From positions 10,044,001-10,108,000 of the forward strand of contig NC_057790.1 in NCBI RefSeq assembly GCF_014905175.1: DNA of 64,000 bases, in the 5' to 3' direction. This document shows positions 43,756 to 56,350 of the stretch, piece after piece. The stretch is from Aphidius gifuensis (Eukaryota > Arthropoda > Insecta > Hymenoptera > Braconidae). A program made the translations under genes and the position numbers. Under the pieces are notes generated by a model, which ran no database searches, was not told the DNA's origin, and worked only from the letters and a program-made list of their open reading frames with translations. Numbering within the stretch: the first letter of the stretch is position 1; each line of letters begins with the position of its first letter.

Positions 43756-43771
43756 TACTCCCCCCGTTGAG
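43756..43771 (-). promoter_or_regulatory. BEL polypurine tract
   Basis: On the minus strand CTCAACGGGGGGAGTA lies directly next to the 3' LTR, the expected place for the plus-strand primer. Confidence 0.75.
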
Positions 43772-44356
43772 AGAGTACACGATCAACTCAGATGTTGTAT
43801 CTAAATTACTTATTTAATAGTGAATACATGATGATAATAATATTTTTATATTGGATAATTCGACATAATAATTATCAGTATAAGTGCGATGTGCTTGTGC
43901 ACCCATGGCATCGTCTTTTTGAGTGTACCCGATTCCGTAAAAGGCTCAGGGAAACCATGGTAAAACCTGGCCAGTACACTATCTTATATTCCTAATATAT
44001 TAATTACAAACATATTATAATAAATCGAATTATGACAATCGATAGTTTAAAAATTGAAAACATAATCAATTAAGATTGGTCATTTAGAAAAATTGAAAAT
44101 ATAATTTCTAATTATTAATTGAAAATGATCAAATCGAGACTCTAATTGATTGAATTATTGATTTATGATGTTAGCTCCGAATAACATGATTCTAGATTAA
44201 ATAATTACCTAGCAATATGATTAATTGAATTTAGCATATTATACATAGAAATATCCTAATTATTATTAAATTTTTTCTAATTTTAATTTTTACTGGTTCC
44301 GATTCTTCCTGTAACAGATTACATAATAAGAGAAGACAACAAAAATTTAGTGGTTA
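43772..44356 (-). other. BEL 3' untranslated region
   Basis: AT-rich non-coding sequence between the end of pol and the polypurine tract. No additional env-like frame seen. Confidence 0.6.
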
Positions 44357-45700
44357 TTAGTCTGGAATTGGTGTGACGTCATTGAATGGCAGTGGGCACA
44401 GCAACGTGACTGATCGAGTGTAGACTCCAGTAGCTGTCTTCACTACTGCCGTTCTGACCACCTGGTCATCCCCTGGGTAGACATCGACCACTCGTCCGAG
44501 TGGCCAGCTGGTACAGGGAGCATTTTTATCAACGATGATAACAATTTCACCAACTTTGATATTAGCAGTGTCGTTGGCCCATTTGTGTCTTTTCTGTAAC
44601 TCATGTAGATATTCAGTATGCCAACGAGCCTCAAAATGCTGTCGCATTTTGTGATATGCTCCCAGGCTGATAATCTTTAGTAGGAGTCTCGGTGTAGTCT
44701 TGTTCCGGCAAGTTTCGAATGGGTTCACCGATTAGAATATGTGCAGGTGTGAGGACGTTAAGATCGTTAGGATCGGAAGACATCGGAGTGAGAGGTCTTG
44801 AATTTAAAACACCCTCTACCTCAGTAGTAAAAGTCGTAAATACTTCATAAGTGAACATTGATTCACCTATGACCCGTTTGAGATGATATTTAAATAATTT
44901 CACTGTGGATTCCCACAGTCCACCTTGATGTGGCGATAATGGTGGAATAAAATTCCAGGATATTCTTGGTGTGTGTAAGGACGCAAACTTATAAACCAGA
45001 TGCTGATGCTCCTCAGAATTTAATAGTGCATATAATTCTTTTAATTGATTTTTAGCTCCGACAAAATTAGTACCGTTGTCTGAGTATATTTTAGCCGGTG
45101 TACCACGTCTCGCAATAAATCGACGCAACGCTCCTAAAAAACCTTCAGTCGTTAGGTCACTAACCACCTCTAGGTGCACTGCCTTGACAGACATGCATAC
45201 AAAAACACAGACATATATTTTTACTCTGGTAGTGTTACGGAATTTTTCTCTTAATAAAAAAAGGGCCACAATAATCGACACCCACAATTTTAAAGACATT
45301 TCTTGCATTTACTCTATCTTCGGGTAAGTCAGCCATTTTGAATTTTTCTGCTTCAGCGACAAAGCGAAAACAAGTCATGCATTTCCGTATGACTTGACGT
45401 ACTTGATTTCTTCCGTCAAGTACCCAGAAACGTTGACGCATTGCATTCAGAGTGGTCTGTATTCCTGAATGAAGTTGCCGAAGATGGATGTCTTTTATAA
45501 TTAAATCGGTAAAATAATTTTTTGACGGTAATAAAATAGGATGCTTTTGATTATAAGTAATATTAGCTCGTTTCAGACGACCTCCTACACGAAGTAGGCC
45601 CTTGTCATCAAGAAAGGGACACATATTATTGAAACGTGATTTTTTATTTTGTATTTGAGAATTGCAAATTTTAATTTCCGTCTCAAAATGCACGCCTTGA
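44357..45700 (-). pseudogene. BEL integrase and C-terminal domain
   Basis: The zinc-binding HHCC arrangement (HLRQLHSGIQ … CMTC) lies at about 45480-45380, then VDYCGPF with the first Asp. A frameshift at about 45240 leads to KIYSDNGTNFVGAKNQL (second Asp) and SPHQGGLWESTVKLFKYHLK (Glu). A second frameshift near 44700 leads to the Pao-specific C-terminal domain (WANDTANIKVGEIVIIVDK, WPLGRVVDVYPGDD), ending at TAA 44357. The catalytic DDE residues are present. Confidence 0.88.
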
Positions 45701-47648
45701 ATGAAAATTAAAAGATCGAGCTCTGCTTGAGCAACTTCTTGACTCGAGAGGAATAATTGTTGCGGTAAGACAGGTGATTCATTGGTCGCTCTTAAACGAC
45801 GCCATTTGAGGGCCTGAATAAATCTTTTAACGTATGCATAAGTTCTCAATAATTTTTGATACGATGAACAATTCTTCATTAGAGTATTGATAATTGAAAA
45901 ATGCGGTTCAGAAATCAAAAGACAGACGTTCTTTTTATACTCTAACTTGGTTTTGTCGAGAATTTCAATTGGCTCAGGCCATTGAGATTCGGCTTCTGGT
46001 AGCCACGAGGGGCCGAAGCTCCATTGTTTATTTTCGACTAGAGCTTTAGGCAGCTGACCTCTCGATAGTGCATCAGCTGGATTGTCTTCAGATTTGACAT
46101 GTCGCCAACAAGCTTTTCCAGAAAGCTCTTGAATATTTGCTACTCGGTTGGCAACGTATATATTCAATAAATTAGGAGGAGTCTTCAACCAGTGTAAAAC
46201 AATGTTGGAGTCGCACCAGAAGATTATTTTTGAAGGCACAAATTTAAATGAGCTGGAAGCTTCATTATACAATTGAGCCAATACCTGAGCTCCACAAAGC
46301 TCGAGACGAGGTATTGTTATTAATTTTAAGGGGGCTACTCTGGATTTAGCACAAAGTAGCCGACAATGCACTGACTGGTCTGGTAACGTGGCTCTCAAAA
46401 AAAGACATGCGCCGTAACCGATGTTACTGGCGTCACAAAAACCATGGACCTGAACGTCACAACATATGTCAGTCAAAATATGACGATCAAAGGAAATATT
46501 ATTTAAATAATTCAATTCCTTGACAAAAGTCTGCCATAGTGTATATAGATGAATAGGGACTGATTCATCCCACTCAACCTTGGCCTGCCAGATGTCTTGC
46601 ATAATCTTTTTTGCGTGCAAGACAACTGGTCCAACTAGGCCTAGTGGATCAAATATTTTGGCAATTTCTGATAAAATATTTCTTTTAGTAACCTTTTCCG
46701 GTATCTGAATGGAATTGACTGAGTATCGAATCACATCAGGTTTAGTTTCCCATGCGATTCCAAGGGTTTTTAATGTACAGTCTTTATCAAGTGAAAAATT
46801 GGAATTAATATTAACATTTGACAAATCTGACACAATTTTTGAGTCATTGGAGGCCCATTGACGAATATTAAATTGACCACATTTCAATAAACTGATTATT
46901 TCATCTCGGAGCTGACGCGTTTCTTCGAGCGTACTAGCACCAGTTAAAAGATCGTCCACATATAAATCATTTTTTAAAATATGAGCAGCCCGTGGAAAAC
47001 GGTCTGACTCGTCATTTGCTAATTGATGAATGACACGAATGGCAAGGAACGGAGACGACGTAACTCCGAAAGTGACTGTATTTAATTCGAAAATTTTTAT
47101 TTGATCATCTACGCGCCAAAGTATTCTTTGGTACGCGCGGTCATCTTATGCAATAAAATTTGGCGATACATTTTCTCAATGTCAGCAGTAATGACGTATC
47201 TGTGAGAACGAAATTTGAGCAGCTGATTGAAAATCGTGTCTTGAATGGTCGGGCCAGCCATCAATATGTCATTTAATGATTTATTATTGTTCGATTTTGC
47301 GGACGCATCGAAGACCACTCTAACCTTGGTTGTCGAGCTTGATGCCTTAATGACCGCATGATGTGGTAAAAAATAATTATGGTCAGAGTCATCTGAGACA
47401 GGTGACATATGACCGAGATCAATATACTCCTGCATGACCTTATAATATTCGAATTTTAATTCTTTGTTGGATCGAAATTTATTTTCTAGGGTATGGAAGC
47501 ACCTATAGGCAGCTGACCTAGAATCGCCAAGAGTGTGATCACCCTTGATAAATGGTAACCTCACGATATATCTACCGCTAGGGTCCCGTGAAATATTATT
47601 AATAAAATGGTTCTCGCATAACATATCTTGTTCAGCCTTCGGTTTCAA
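45700..47648 (-). pseudogene. BEL reverse transcriptase and RNase H
   Basis: RT begins near 47640; it contains VRLPFIKGDHTLGDSR, KVRVVFDASAKSNNNKSLND, ITADIEKMYRQILLH (first Asp) and, after a frameshift at about 47105, NTVTFGVTSSPFLA and DLYVDDLLTG (YVDD at about 46960). RNase H starts near 46450 with GFCDASNIGYGACLF and includes IPRLELCGAQ, WCDSNIVLHWL and EDNPADALSRG. The RNase H part has no internal stop. Confidence 0.9.
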
Positions 47649-48253
47649 AACTGATTTCTTCTAACTCCAAAAGTCGGTTAATTGCTTCTCGCCGAGTTAG
47701 CTGACAAGATAGGGACTCAGGTTGATCTGTAGTCCTCGAGGTCCCTGCCACAATCCAACCTAATAAAGTTTTTTGTACACAAATTTGATAATTTTCAGTT
47801 GATAATTTATGTTGACCGACCGACATCAAAGATAGAGTCGGCTCGGCTCCTATCAACATATCTATTGGCTGTGGCATATAAAATTTAGGATCTGCTAATC
47901 TTATATTTTTTGGTATTTTTAAATTTGTGTCATGAAAAATTCGGGGGTGACATACTTACAATTTCTGGTATGGAGAAAAATGTAAGAGTTTGATGAAAGT
48001 CACTAGAGTGCGCATAAATTGTCAACTCTAACGTACCTTGTGTCATGGTTGTCATTGAATTTAGACCGTTGATAGGGATAGAGCATTTTTTCATCGGTAA
48101 ATTCAAACGAGAGGCTAGCCTATGAGTAATAAAATTAGCGGTCGAGCAGGTGTCTAGAAGAGTTCGACAAAAGATGAATTTTTGTGAACTGCCCTTGGCT
48201 CTCACTACAGCACTAGTCAGCAGAGGAACAGCTGGCTTTAGTGATCGCGTCAT
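47632..48253 (-). pseudogene. BEL aspartic protease region
   Basis: LLDTCSTANFITHRLA gives the single active-site Asp (DTC in place of the commoner DSG; this variant is often seen in BEL elements). After a frameshift near 47900 comes QPIDMLIGAEPTLSLM, the second conserved block, and KTLLGWIVAG, then the linker into reverse transcriptase in another frame. Confidence 0.82.
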
Positions 48254-48292
48254 TAGACATGTGCCCTGCTCGTTAGGAATTTCTCCGGCTAG

Positions 48293-49542
48293 TCACTCTT
48301 TCTTTTTCTCTGCATTTTTGGACTTAGTCTCTCTGTTTGAAGAGACTGGGATATCTTTATGCAAATGTATGTTATGTTTTTTGTTACATAACCTGCAATT
48401 TTTTAGATAGCATTCACCTCTGTGATAGCGAAGACAAACTTCACATAGATTAGCTTTTTTTACGATCTCACGTCTTTCCGGCACAGATAATTTTTTAAAA
48501 TTTTCGCACGTGTATAGAGGGTGTTGCCGGTCGTTACAAATGACGCAATTATTGGACGTGCTGATTGCAAATGTCGAATGAGTATTAGTGTTATTTGGTT
48601 TATTTGTTGGTTTATTTGTTGGTTTATTATTAAAACGCCTCTTCTTAGACGGAGGCTGAACTTTTTTACTTGATTCGGTAATATCGGATTCTTTTCTCTT
48701 GAATTGCGCTAAACAAATTGCTTCGTTAGTCAAAAAATCACAGAGAGAATCCAGAGTGGGAAATGTGTCTCGTTCGAGTGTGTTGACTCACTTTTGACCA
48801 GTGGATCTATGCAACTTACACTCTGAAAGACCGATGAGCATTTCCGGACCAACATGTACGTTCAAAGCTTCGAGACATGTTACGTTAAGTCTTAATTGAT
48901 CAACAAGATTGTTTAAACCTTTGGGAGATGCTTTATCTTGGGCGGGCAAATTAATCAACGATGCTATATGGCGCGAGATAATTATTCTTTTGACTTCATA
49001 AACCCGTTCTAAAGTCGCCCAAGCCTTTTCGAAACTTGATTCGGCAATTGGGTAATTTGCAATTTTCTTTTTGCCTCACCAATTATGGCATCAAGAAGAC
49101 GGAATTTATCGATTTCGTCTAATTCTGTATGTGCTCTAATTATAGCTTGAAAGGCATTTTTAAATGACAACCAATTCTCAAATTCTCCATTGAACTTTGG
49201 GATCTGAGTTTGTGGTAATTTGATTTTGCTTTTCTTTTGAATGTTTTCTGGAGGAACGGAAGTTGCTTCGATTGATTGCGAAATTAATTCTACCTTAGTT
49301 GCTAACGTAAAGTATCGTTCAAGTATTATGTCATATTCGACTTGATGGTTTTCGTTATCCGGCTCCACGAACGTTGCCTCATCGTGGAGTATTTCGTATT
49401 CTTTGTATAATTCGGTAATTCGATTCATGCGTAATCGAATGTTTGTCTCTTCGATAGACTCGGTGTCCATTAAATTCCGGAGGGTCGTCATCTGAGTTTT
49501 CAAAGTTGCCCTTTTTTGGGCGATGGTCCTTATATTCACCAT
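48293..49542 (-). pseudogene. BEL gag
   Basis: ATG at 49542 (MVNIRTIAQKRATLKTQM), a capsid-like block QIPKFNGEFENWLSFKNAFQ and HTELDEIDKFRLLDAI, a frameshift near 49065, ERVYEVKRIIISRHIASL, an in-frame TGA at about 48789 after STGQK, and at the C-terminus zinc-knuckle-like motifs (CVICNDRQHPLYTC, CEVCLRYHRGEC, CRLCNKKHNIHLH). Ends at 48293. Confidence 0.87.
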
Positions 49543-51200
49543 ATTCGATTATTTTATTGACAATACGATAACGGACGTCAAAAACCAACGCACTCAACTC
49601 GATACAATTTCAAATATATTTTATCAATTGCTCGATATTAAATTTGATTAATAAAATTTAAATTGTTTTTTATTAGAATTTATTACGATACTTTATTAAT
49701 TGTGTTTCTTTAATTTTTTGTACAATCGTTAGACATTTAACTTACGTGAAAGGCAACTAAGTTTAACTGTAAACGATTGATCAATTAATTTAGTTTTTAA
49801 AACGGATAGCAAAATTGTAATTCTATCGAAGAATTGAATGCGATGATGTTCCGAGCGCCAGTATCGATCGTATCAATAATCGATTGCTCGATTATCGATT
49901 AATTATTTATGATCTCTCGATTATCGATTGATCACGGTTATTCGTCGATATTTTTTTGAATTCTTTAATAATTTATTTATTTTTTAATTCTTCGATTATG
50001 TTCGATTTTCAATTACGTAATTGTTACTATTTGGTTATTTTAATTATTCGATTATTTAATTGTTCAATTGATCATTCACTTATTATTTATTAATTTTATA
50101 ATTTGATTGATAATTCAATTATTTAATTAGATTATCTGACATTTAATTTTCCTAAATATTTAATTTTTTACGCAATAATTGTTGACTTTAATTTTTTTTT
50201 TTAATTTATTCGATTTTTACTAAACAAATGATCAACTGAGCACTTCGATAATTGTAATAATTTCAGGCTGTAATCATCAAATTGATTATAGCGGTTATTT
50301 AAAAAACATCTCAAACGTATTAATTCGATTATTTAATAATTAATTGATTATTTGGGGTTATCGCACATATATTCTAATCGATAAAAATTCAAAAGACTTG
50401 CCGTTTGTTGATCCTTGATTCGAGCTGGTAGAACTTGACCGTCTGCAGGTTTGCTGACTCAATGACCTCTGGCTGGATGGATCACGTTGTTGTTTATCTT
50501 TTTAATTATTTTTTTTACACAAATATAATTACTGAAAATTATATTATTCAATTATGATTTATGCACAAATGTTTATGTGTGAATTTTATAATAATGTTTC
50601 ATAGTTATATTTAACACAAATATAATTATTAAGTTATATTGATCACTTTTTATTTTTATTTATTTTATCTAAATTGTTCTTTAGATTTATTGTTCATTAC
50701 TTATAATAGTTGACAACAATTATCTATCACTTGAGATTTGTGCGTAGTTGCGTTTATGCGCACGTATACATTGAGCGTATATGTGTCTATGCACACGTAT
50801 ATGTTGAGTGTATACGTGTCAGTGCATATATGCATGTATGTGTCTGTATATACGTATGTATAATTCAAGTCTTGATAATCGTTTGTGGCACTTGTCACTT
50901 GTCTTACTGTTTATAATGAATATATTATATATATTTTAATTGTTAGTTCAATATTATTTGCGCAAAAATGAAATGCTGTCACTTTAACTTTGATTAATTT
51001 ATATTGTTTGAATATAATTGTTCAAATTGTTTATAGTATAATAAATATATTTTGTATATATATTTATTATGAGTGTATAAGTTACACAAATGTACGCACT
51101 TGTCACTCGGTTAAATTAAAGTACTTCACTTAATTTGTATATTTATTTATTGTTTTTTGATAAAATATAACTATTTTATTTAATTTATTGAATCTAAATG
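49543..51200 (-). other. BEL long 5' leader
   Basis: About 1.65 kb of non-coding AT-rich sequence between the primer-binding site and gag, with ATCGATTATCGATT clusters at 49870-49940 and an alternating purine-pyrimidine TATACGTGT tract at 50755-50860. A diverged relative is at 3500-4216. Confidence 0.7.
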
Positions 51201-51218
51201 TCCCTGGTTTCGGCACCA
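51201..51218 (-). promoter_or_regulatory. BEL primer-binding site
   Basis: On the minus strand TGGTGCCGAAACCAGGGA starts five bases after the 5' LTR. It has the TGGTGCCGAAACC form common in BEL/Pao elements and would pair with the 3' end of a host tRNA. Confidence 0.8.
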
Positions 51219-51223
51219 AAAAA

Positions 51224-51913
51224 TGTTGGATATATTGCCCGTTAAGGGATTTATATCGAGTAAGGAGTTGAGGGTAGTTAATTTAAATAATTAACACAAT
51301 GATATTTTTTGTTTTTTACTGTTTAATTTTAATAATTATCATGTAAATTATTATTTAAATTTTATGTTATTATTTAATTTATTAATGAAATTAATTTAAT
51401 TTTATTTTATTAAACTTGAAATTATTTAAGTTGATTTTTATAATAGCAAGTGACAAGAGAGAGCTCCGTAGTCTACGGGTTTGCAAATGCAACTAACTTG
51501 CCAAAAAGTCCAGGACGCTAACCAGCTTCTGGGCCTTAGGCTTGGAAAACTCTGGAAAATTCTAGAAGGCCAAATGACGCTTGTATAACCAAGCGTCGCT
51601 TGGGCCCGACAAAACCTTCCAAATGTTTTTACATTTATTTTATTTTATTTTCGAAAGACTGGGTGGTCTTCGAGGTCAGCGGCCTAATCCTCATTGTCCT
51701 CAAACTGCAACATTTTTCTAATGGCAAATGTTGTCAGTCTGAGGTGATTGAGGCAGCATTGACGCGTGCCGTCAGAGGATTGAAACGCTAGCACAATGGT
51801 TTTTGTACATTATATTTTTTATTTTACCTTGCATTTCATTTTATTTTTTCTAACATCAATTTTACCTTTTCTCTCTCTCTCTCTTCTCACTTACCTCTCT
51901 TTCCGACGGAACA
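51224..51913 (-). repeat. BEL 5' LTR (690 bp)
   Basis: TGTTGGATAT … CGGAACA, with intact TG/CA ends. Includes a CTCT microsatellite near 51870. Confidence 0.94.
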
Positions 51914-51934
51914 ACTAGAAAAATGTCTAAAATA

Positions 51935-52185
51935 GGCAGGTTCATCAGCACCATCAACTTAAACCCTCTAAAGTACCATCCACATCAACTAAATCTACAG
52001 CTAAACCATCAACACCATCAACAAATACTAATGATTCATCAACACCATCAACTTCATCTAAACCCTCTGAAGAACCATCAACATCATCAACAAATACACG
52101 CGAACGTTGCTTACCAAGAACACTCAAAGAAAGATACTTGAAAAAAAAAAAGATGTGTGTTATTGTACGCACAGGGAAGTGAAAC
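51935..52185 (+). pseudogene. Ser/Thr/Pro-rich coding fragment, right-arm copy
   Basis: A clean frame reads STKSTAKPSTPSTNTNDSS, SSKPSEEPSTSSTNTRE, then RCLPRTLKERYLKKKKM and ends at TGA 52184. This may be the last exon of a gene whose other exons are not adjacent. No domain recognised. Confidence 0.45.
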
Positions 52186-53702
52186 TTCTTAAGTAATTCT
52201 AATAAATAGTAATTGAAAGATCTCTCGTTGCATTAATATATTTTTGACTAGTTGTCTTTTTCACTCTCCTTCCGAGTGAACTATTATGTTTATTCAGTCA
52301 TTAACAATTATGATAGAAATTTTTAAATTTATTGATTTAGTTATAATATTAAGGTTCTATGTAAATGAAATTCTAATTCAAAAACTTAACACAGAATATT
52401 ATAATCTATATATATAAATGTGAAAATGAAAAACTTCGTTGCTAATGTTCTCAGCAACTACCGAACCGATCATTGTGATTTTTTCTTTAAATCAAAGAGC
52501 TTATCACGGAAATCGTGATAGGCGTTTATTCGATTTCATATCTTAATAAACAACCGAGTTATTATTTATTATAAATAATACCCTGTTACGCGGCAGAGGC
52601 ATCAGGCGGCGCTTTGGTAGTGGGTGCTTTACACTCATACAATCACAGAGCTGGAAAAGAGAGAGAACGCGCTATAGTCCCAAATGATTTATCTATTTGC
52701 ATCTAAACATAATCGAAAATTGAAAAAAAATTAACAATAATATTAGCTTAGGAATTATCAGGCCGATAGATAAAAAGAAGTGTAGGTCTAAACAAGCTTA
52801 AAAATTTTGGTAAATATTTGGTTTAAATGAAATGTATTATCAATAGAAAATATATAATAAAATGAAAATGTTAACGTTCAAAATAATGAAATTCAGTCCG
52901 TCAGTACATAATAATTTCTTTGTCGGATAACCTTGGTTTAGATTTCCTATTCTGTTTTGAATGATAATGAAAATGACAACGCGAAATTATTTAATAGATA
53001 TCGTCATACATTATTAATTCATTCAAAAAATTGAAAAAGAAAATTCCATTCAAATATTTAAGGTTGAAAGTAAACCCCATCGTCTAACAAAGTTTGGATC
53101 CAATAGTATGTAATCCACATTGTAAAGAAAAACAAACTGATAATTAAAAAATAGTAGTAGTAAAAATTTTTTTAATGACAAGCGTAAATATGTATTCTGC
53201 CCCTATTCTTATGTGTTGAAGTTGTCAACTTTGACCTTCCTTATCTAAAAAAAAAACTAGCAGGAAAATTAAAAAAAAATACACTTTTATTTACCACCAA
53301 AAAATCGAAAATTAAATAACGGGAAATTTATTTAACTTTCAACCTCCCCATGTAGGATGTGACGACGGGCACAAGCCTGGGACAAGCCTGATTACCCGGC
53401 TCTCGGGCCTGTGTCGGGCCTGAGACACAAGCCTGTGTCAAGTCTGGAATGTTCACGATGTATTTGCTGGTGTCGGACTAGTGTATCGGGCTTGACACAG
53501 GCTTGTTTTTCCAGGCTTGACACAGTCTTGTGTTCCCAGGCTTGACACAGTCTTGTGTTCCCAGGCTTGACACCGGCTTGCAAAAAAAATTATAAAAAAA
53601 TATAAATAAACAATTATTATTAATTTATTAATTTGACATTATTATTTTTTACGCGATACAATTTGAATTAACGATGATTATATGAACGAAAATAAACGGC
53701 GT

Positions 53703-53766
53703 AATGGGGGATCGATCCGAGGTCTCACGTGGAACTCCAATCCTCTATAAAGTCGACCACAGGGGA
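53703..53766 (-). mobile_element. tRNA-like SINE head (mirror copy)
   Basis: Reverse complement of 28632-28694 with a few substitutions. Confidence 0.45.
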
Positions 53767-54805
53767 TTCATGAAAGAGTCAGTCAAAATTTTTTATATGA
53801 ATGAATTTATTCGAGAGTCAATACACAGTCCTTGTAAAAGCCTGGCACGATAGTCAAAACCTAATAATTTTTATTTAAAATCTCTATTTACAATTTATAG
53901 ATCTAATTTATTTATTTTTTTTTTTTAATTGAATATATGCACAAGTCAAGTCCCGTGTGAGGCTTGGTAAAACGGGCTTGACACAAGGCTCGTGTAAGGC
54001 CGGGGAAAACAAAAAAAACAGGCTTGACACTGACTTGGACTATTGAGGCCTGTGTGAGGCCGGTTGAAAACAACGGGGTCAGTCTTGTGTCAAGCCTGTG
54101 TTAACAACGCTCGTGTGAGGCCGGGGAAAACAAAAAACACAGGCTTGGATTATTGAGGCCTGTGTGAGGCCGGTTAAAAACAACGGGGACAGTCTCGTGT
54201 CAAGCCTGTGTTAACAAGGCTCGTGTAAGGTCGGGGAAAACAATGGGCACAAGCTTGTGTCAAGGCTTGATACACGACCCTCACACAAGCCTGGCACAGT
54301 TGTTTAAGCCCGAGAACTCCTACCTGGGTCAAGTTTGGAATAGGAATATTCATTAGAGCTAGCAAGTCTTTAATTCTTTTAAACTAATGATAACATCTCT
54401 GAAATTGTAAAAATAATCCCAAGCAAAGCCAAATTAAAAATAATCTCAGCAACTACCCAACCGATCATCGTGATTTTTTTTTTAAATCAAAAAGCTTATC
54501 TCGCAGATCGTTATAGGCGTTTATTCAATTTTTTATCTTAATAAACAACCGAGTTATTAATTATAGCCCGTTACGCACCCAAGTCAACAAGCGGCGCTTC
54601 GGTAGTGGCTGCTATGCACTTATAGATACAATCACAGAGTTGAAAAAAGAGAGATAACGCCCTATAGTCTCAAATGATTTATCTATTTGCGTTTTAACAT
54701 AATCAAAAAATTGAAAAAAAATTAACAATAATATTTTTAAACCAACTCGCTTAGAAATCATCAAGCCGATAGATTAATAGAAGTGTAGATCAAAATAAAG
54801 ATGCA

Positions 54806-55138
54806 CCCTGGTAGAAATATTTCTCCAACTTTCTTCCAACTTTTCTCCGCCATTTCTCCACCTCTTTACGAAAATGACCCATGGTTGGAGAAATGGTGGA
54901 CGAATTTCTCCAACCAAAAATTTACTTTAACTTTTTTCCAACTTTTTTCCGCGATTTCTCCAACCTGAAATTTACTCCAACTTTTTTCCAACCAAAAATT
55001 TACTCCAATTTTTTTCCAACTTTTTTCGAACCATGGGTCATTTTCGTAAAAAGGTAGAGAAAGTTGGACAAAAGGTGGAGAAAGTTGGAAAAAAGGCGGA
55101 GAAAGTTAGAAAAAGTTGGAAAAATATTTCTACCAGGG
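54806..55138. mobile_element. 333-bp MITE, mirror copy
   Basis: Same CCCTGGTAGAAATATTT ends as 27242-27564, about 10 bp longer through interior repeats. Confidence 0.88.
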
Positions 55139-55559
55139 CAAGCTTAAAAACTTTGGTAAATATTCGGTTCAAAGGAAATGTGTTATGTTAATATAAAATC
55201 AACTGTGCATTAAAATAAAACGTTAAGAATAATAAAATTCAGTCAGTGAGTACGTACTAATTTATTTAATGGATAACTATGATTTAGATTTTCCATTAAT
55301 TCTGTCTTCAATGATAATAAAAATGGCAGTGCAAAATTATTTAATAATTATCATTATACTGTATTATTTCATTCAAAAAAAGTTAATTTTATTTAAATAA
55401 TTAAGGTTGAAAGTAAATTCCATTGTCTAACAAAGTTTGGGTCCGAGAAGGTATTCTACATATGGTTATAGAAAATATTCTCAATGCCCCCCTGTCCAAA
55501 GTATAACCACTATACTAGCAGGTTCTCAGGAGTATATGTGTCTGTAATCTATCTTCTTG

Positions 55560-56350
55560 TGCTATAAAGCATGACATTTACGAAAAAAAATATATTATAT
55601 TTAAATTAATAGAGTAAAGTTCAATATCAATTTTTAAAGAAATTAAAAATTAAAAAAAAAAAACTGTTTTAGCATCAAGTTTATTATTATATTTATAGTG
55701 AATTATTTTTTATAGTGAGTTGTTAAAAAAGTTTTATTTAATTCATAAGAGAAAAAAGTGGCAAGTAGTCTGTATTTATTATTCATATTATTATCATATT
55801 ATTATTAAAATAATACAAACATCAAAAAAGAATATTTTATTAATTTTATTAGATGTCTTATGATATATGTAAACGAAATAATAAGCAAAAAATTAATTTA
55901 AACATTTTTCTTTTGACTTGTTAACAAAATCAACCTCAATTTGAATACGATAAATTGTTTTTTGTGAATGTCATGCTTAATAAGAACAGAAATTTTCATC
56001 CAGTCACGTAATAGCGCTCGTTGCTCGGTGAGAAAGTCGTTAGGTCTAAGATATCGTGGTTGCGTCGGTCGAGGGTTCGAATCCCTTTATGAGTTGTATG
56101 TTAGCTTTAAAAAAAAAATAACTTGCTCTCAATGTGAAATTGCACGGTTTCTTCTGTTTTTTTAAAGAAGTCTTGTTCTAAAATTTAGAACTGTTGTTCT
56201 TGAAGTAAGAACAAAAAGATTTGTTTTAAGAAGAAATTTTTTAACAAGAAGTTTTCCATTTATAATAAGAATTTTTTCCTCCTTTCAAATCTACAAATTT
56301 CCTAGAACGAAAATTTTATTCTCAAGAAGTTTTGTAATCAATTATAGAAC
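55560..56350. repeat. AT-rich flank with a foldback-type repeat relic
   Basis: From about 55905 the sequence matches the interior of the foldback element (58400-58660, then 58795-59180) in order: TTTTGACTTGTTAACAAAA, a tRNA-like head, TAAAATTTAGAACTGTTGTT and CCTAGAACGAAAATTT. It is an older partial copy without both ends. 55560-55900 holds nothing recognisable. Confidence 0.6.
56013..56092 (+). mobile_element. tRNA-derived SINE-like head
   Basis: GCTCGTTGCTCGGTGAGAAAG resembles an A box region and GGGTTCGAATCCC is a perfect B box 45 bp later. Not foldable into a full cloverleaf by eye, and a second copy exists at 58511. Confidence 0.6.

Larger units (their letters stand above)
43068..51913 (-). 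mobile_element. BEL/Pao LTR retrotransposon inserted in the right arm
   Basis: 8846 bp, flanked by ACTAG at 43063-43067 and 51914-51918. The left arm has the uninterrupted single ACTAG (30508-30516 region, read as CTAGT), confirming both edges. LTRs are at both ends, with a primer-binding site and polypurine tract in place, gag, protease, reverse transcriptase, RNase H and integrase in the BEL order, all on the minus strand, with several frameshifts. Confidence 0.96.
51919..55554 (-). repeat. Right arm of giant inverted repeat, outer part
   Basis: Continues the arm beyond the BEL insert. Contains mirror copies of the Ser/Thr-rich fragment, unit B (52400-53330), the GC-rich array (53360-54350), unit A without its outer tip (54430-55554) and the MITE. 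Homology stops at 55554, inside unit A, whose left-arm copy extends further out. Confidence 0.93.

Noticed and set aside
26826..55554. The palindrome as a simple sequencing foldback artefact
   Set aside because: The arms differ by an insertion with a target duplication and by several minisatellite changes.
56013..56092. A functional tRNA gene
   Set aside because: It has A- and B-box-like sequence but no convincing cloverleaf, and near copies sit in repeats, so a SINE-type head is likelier.
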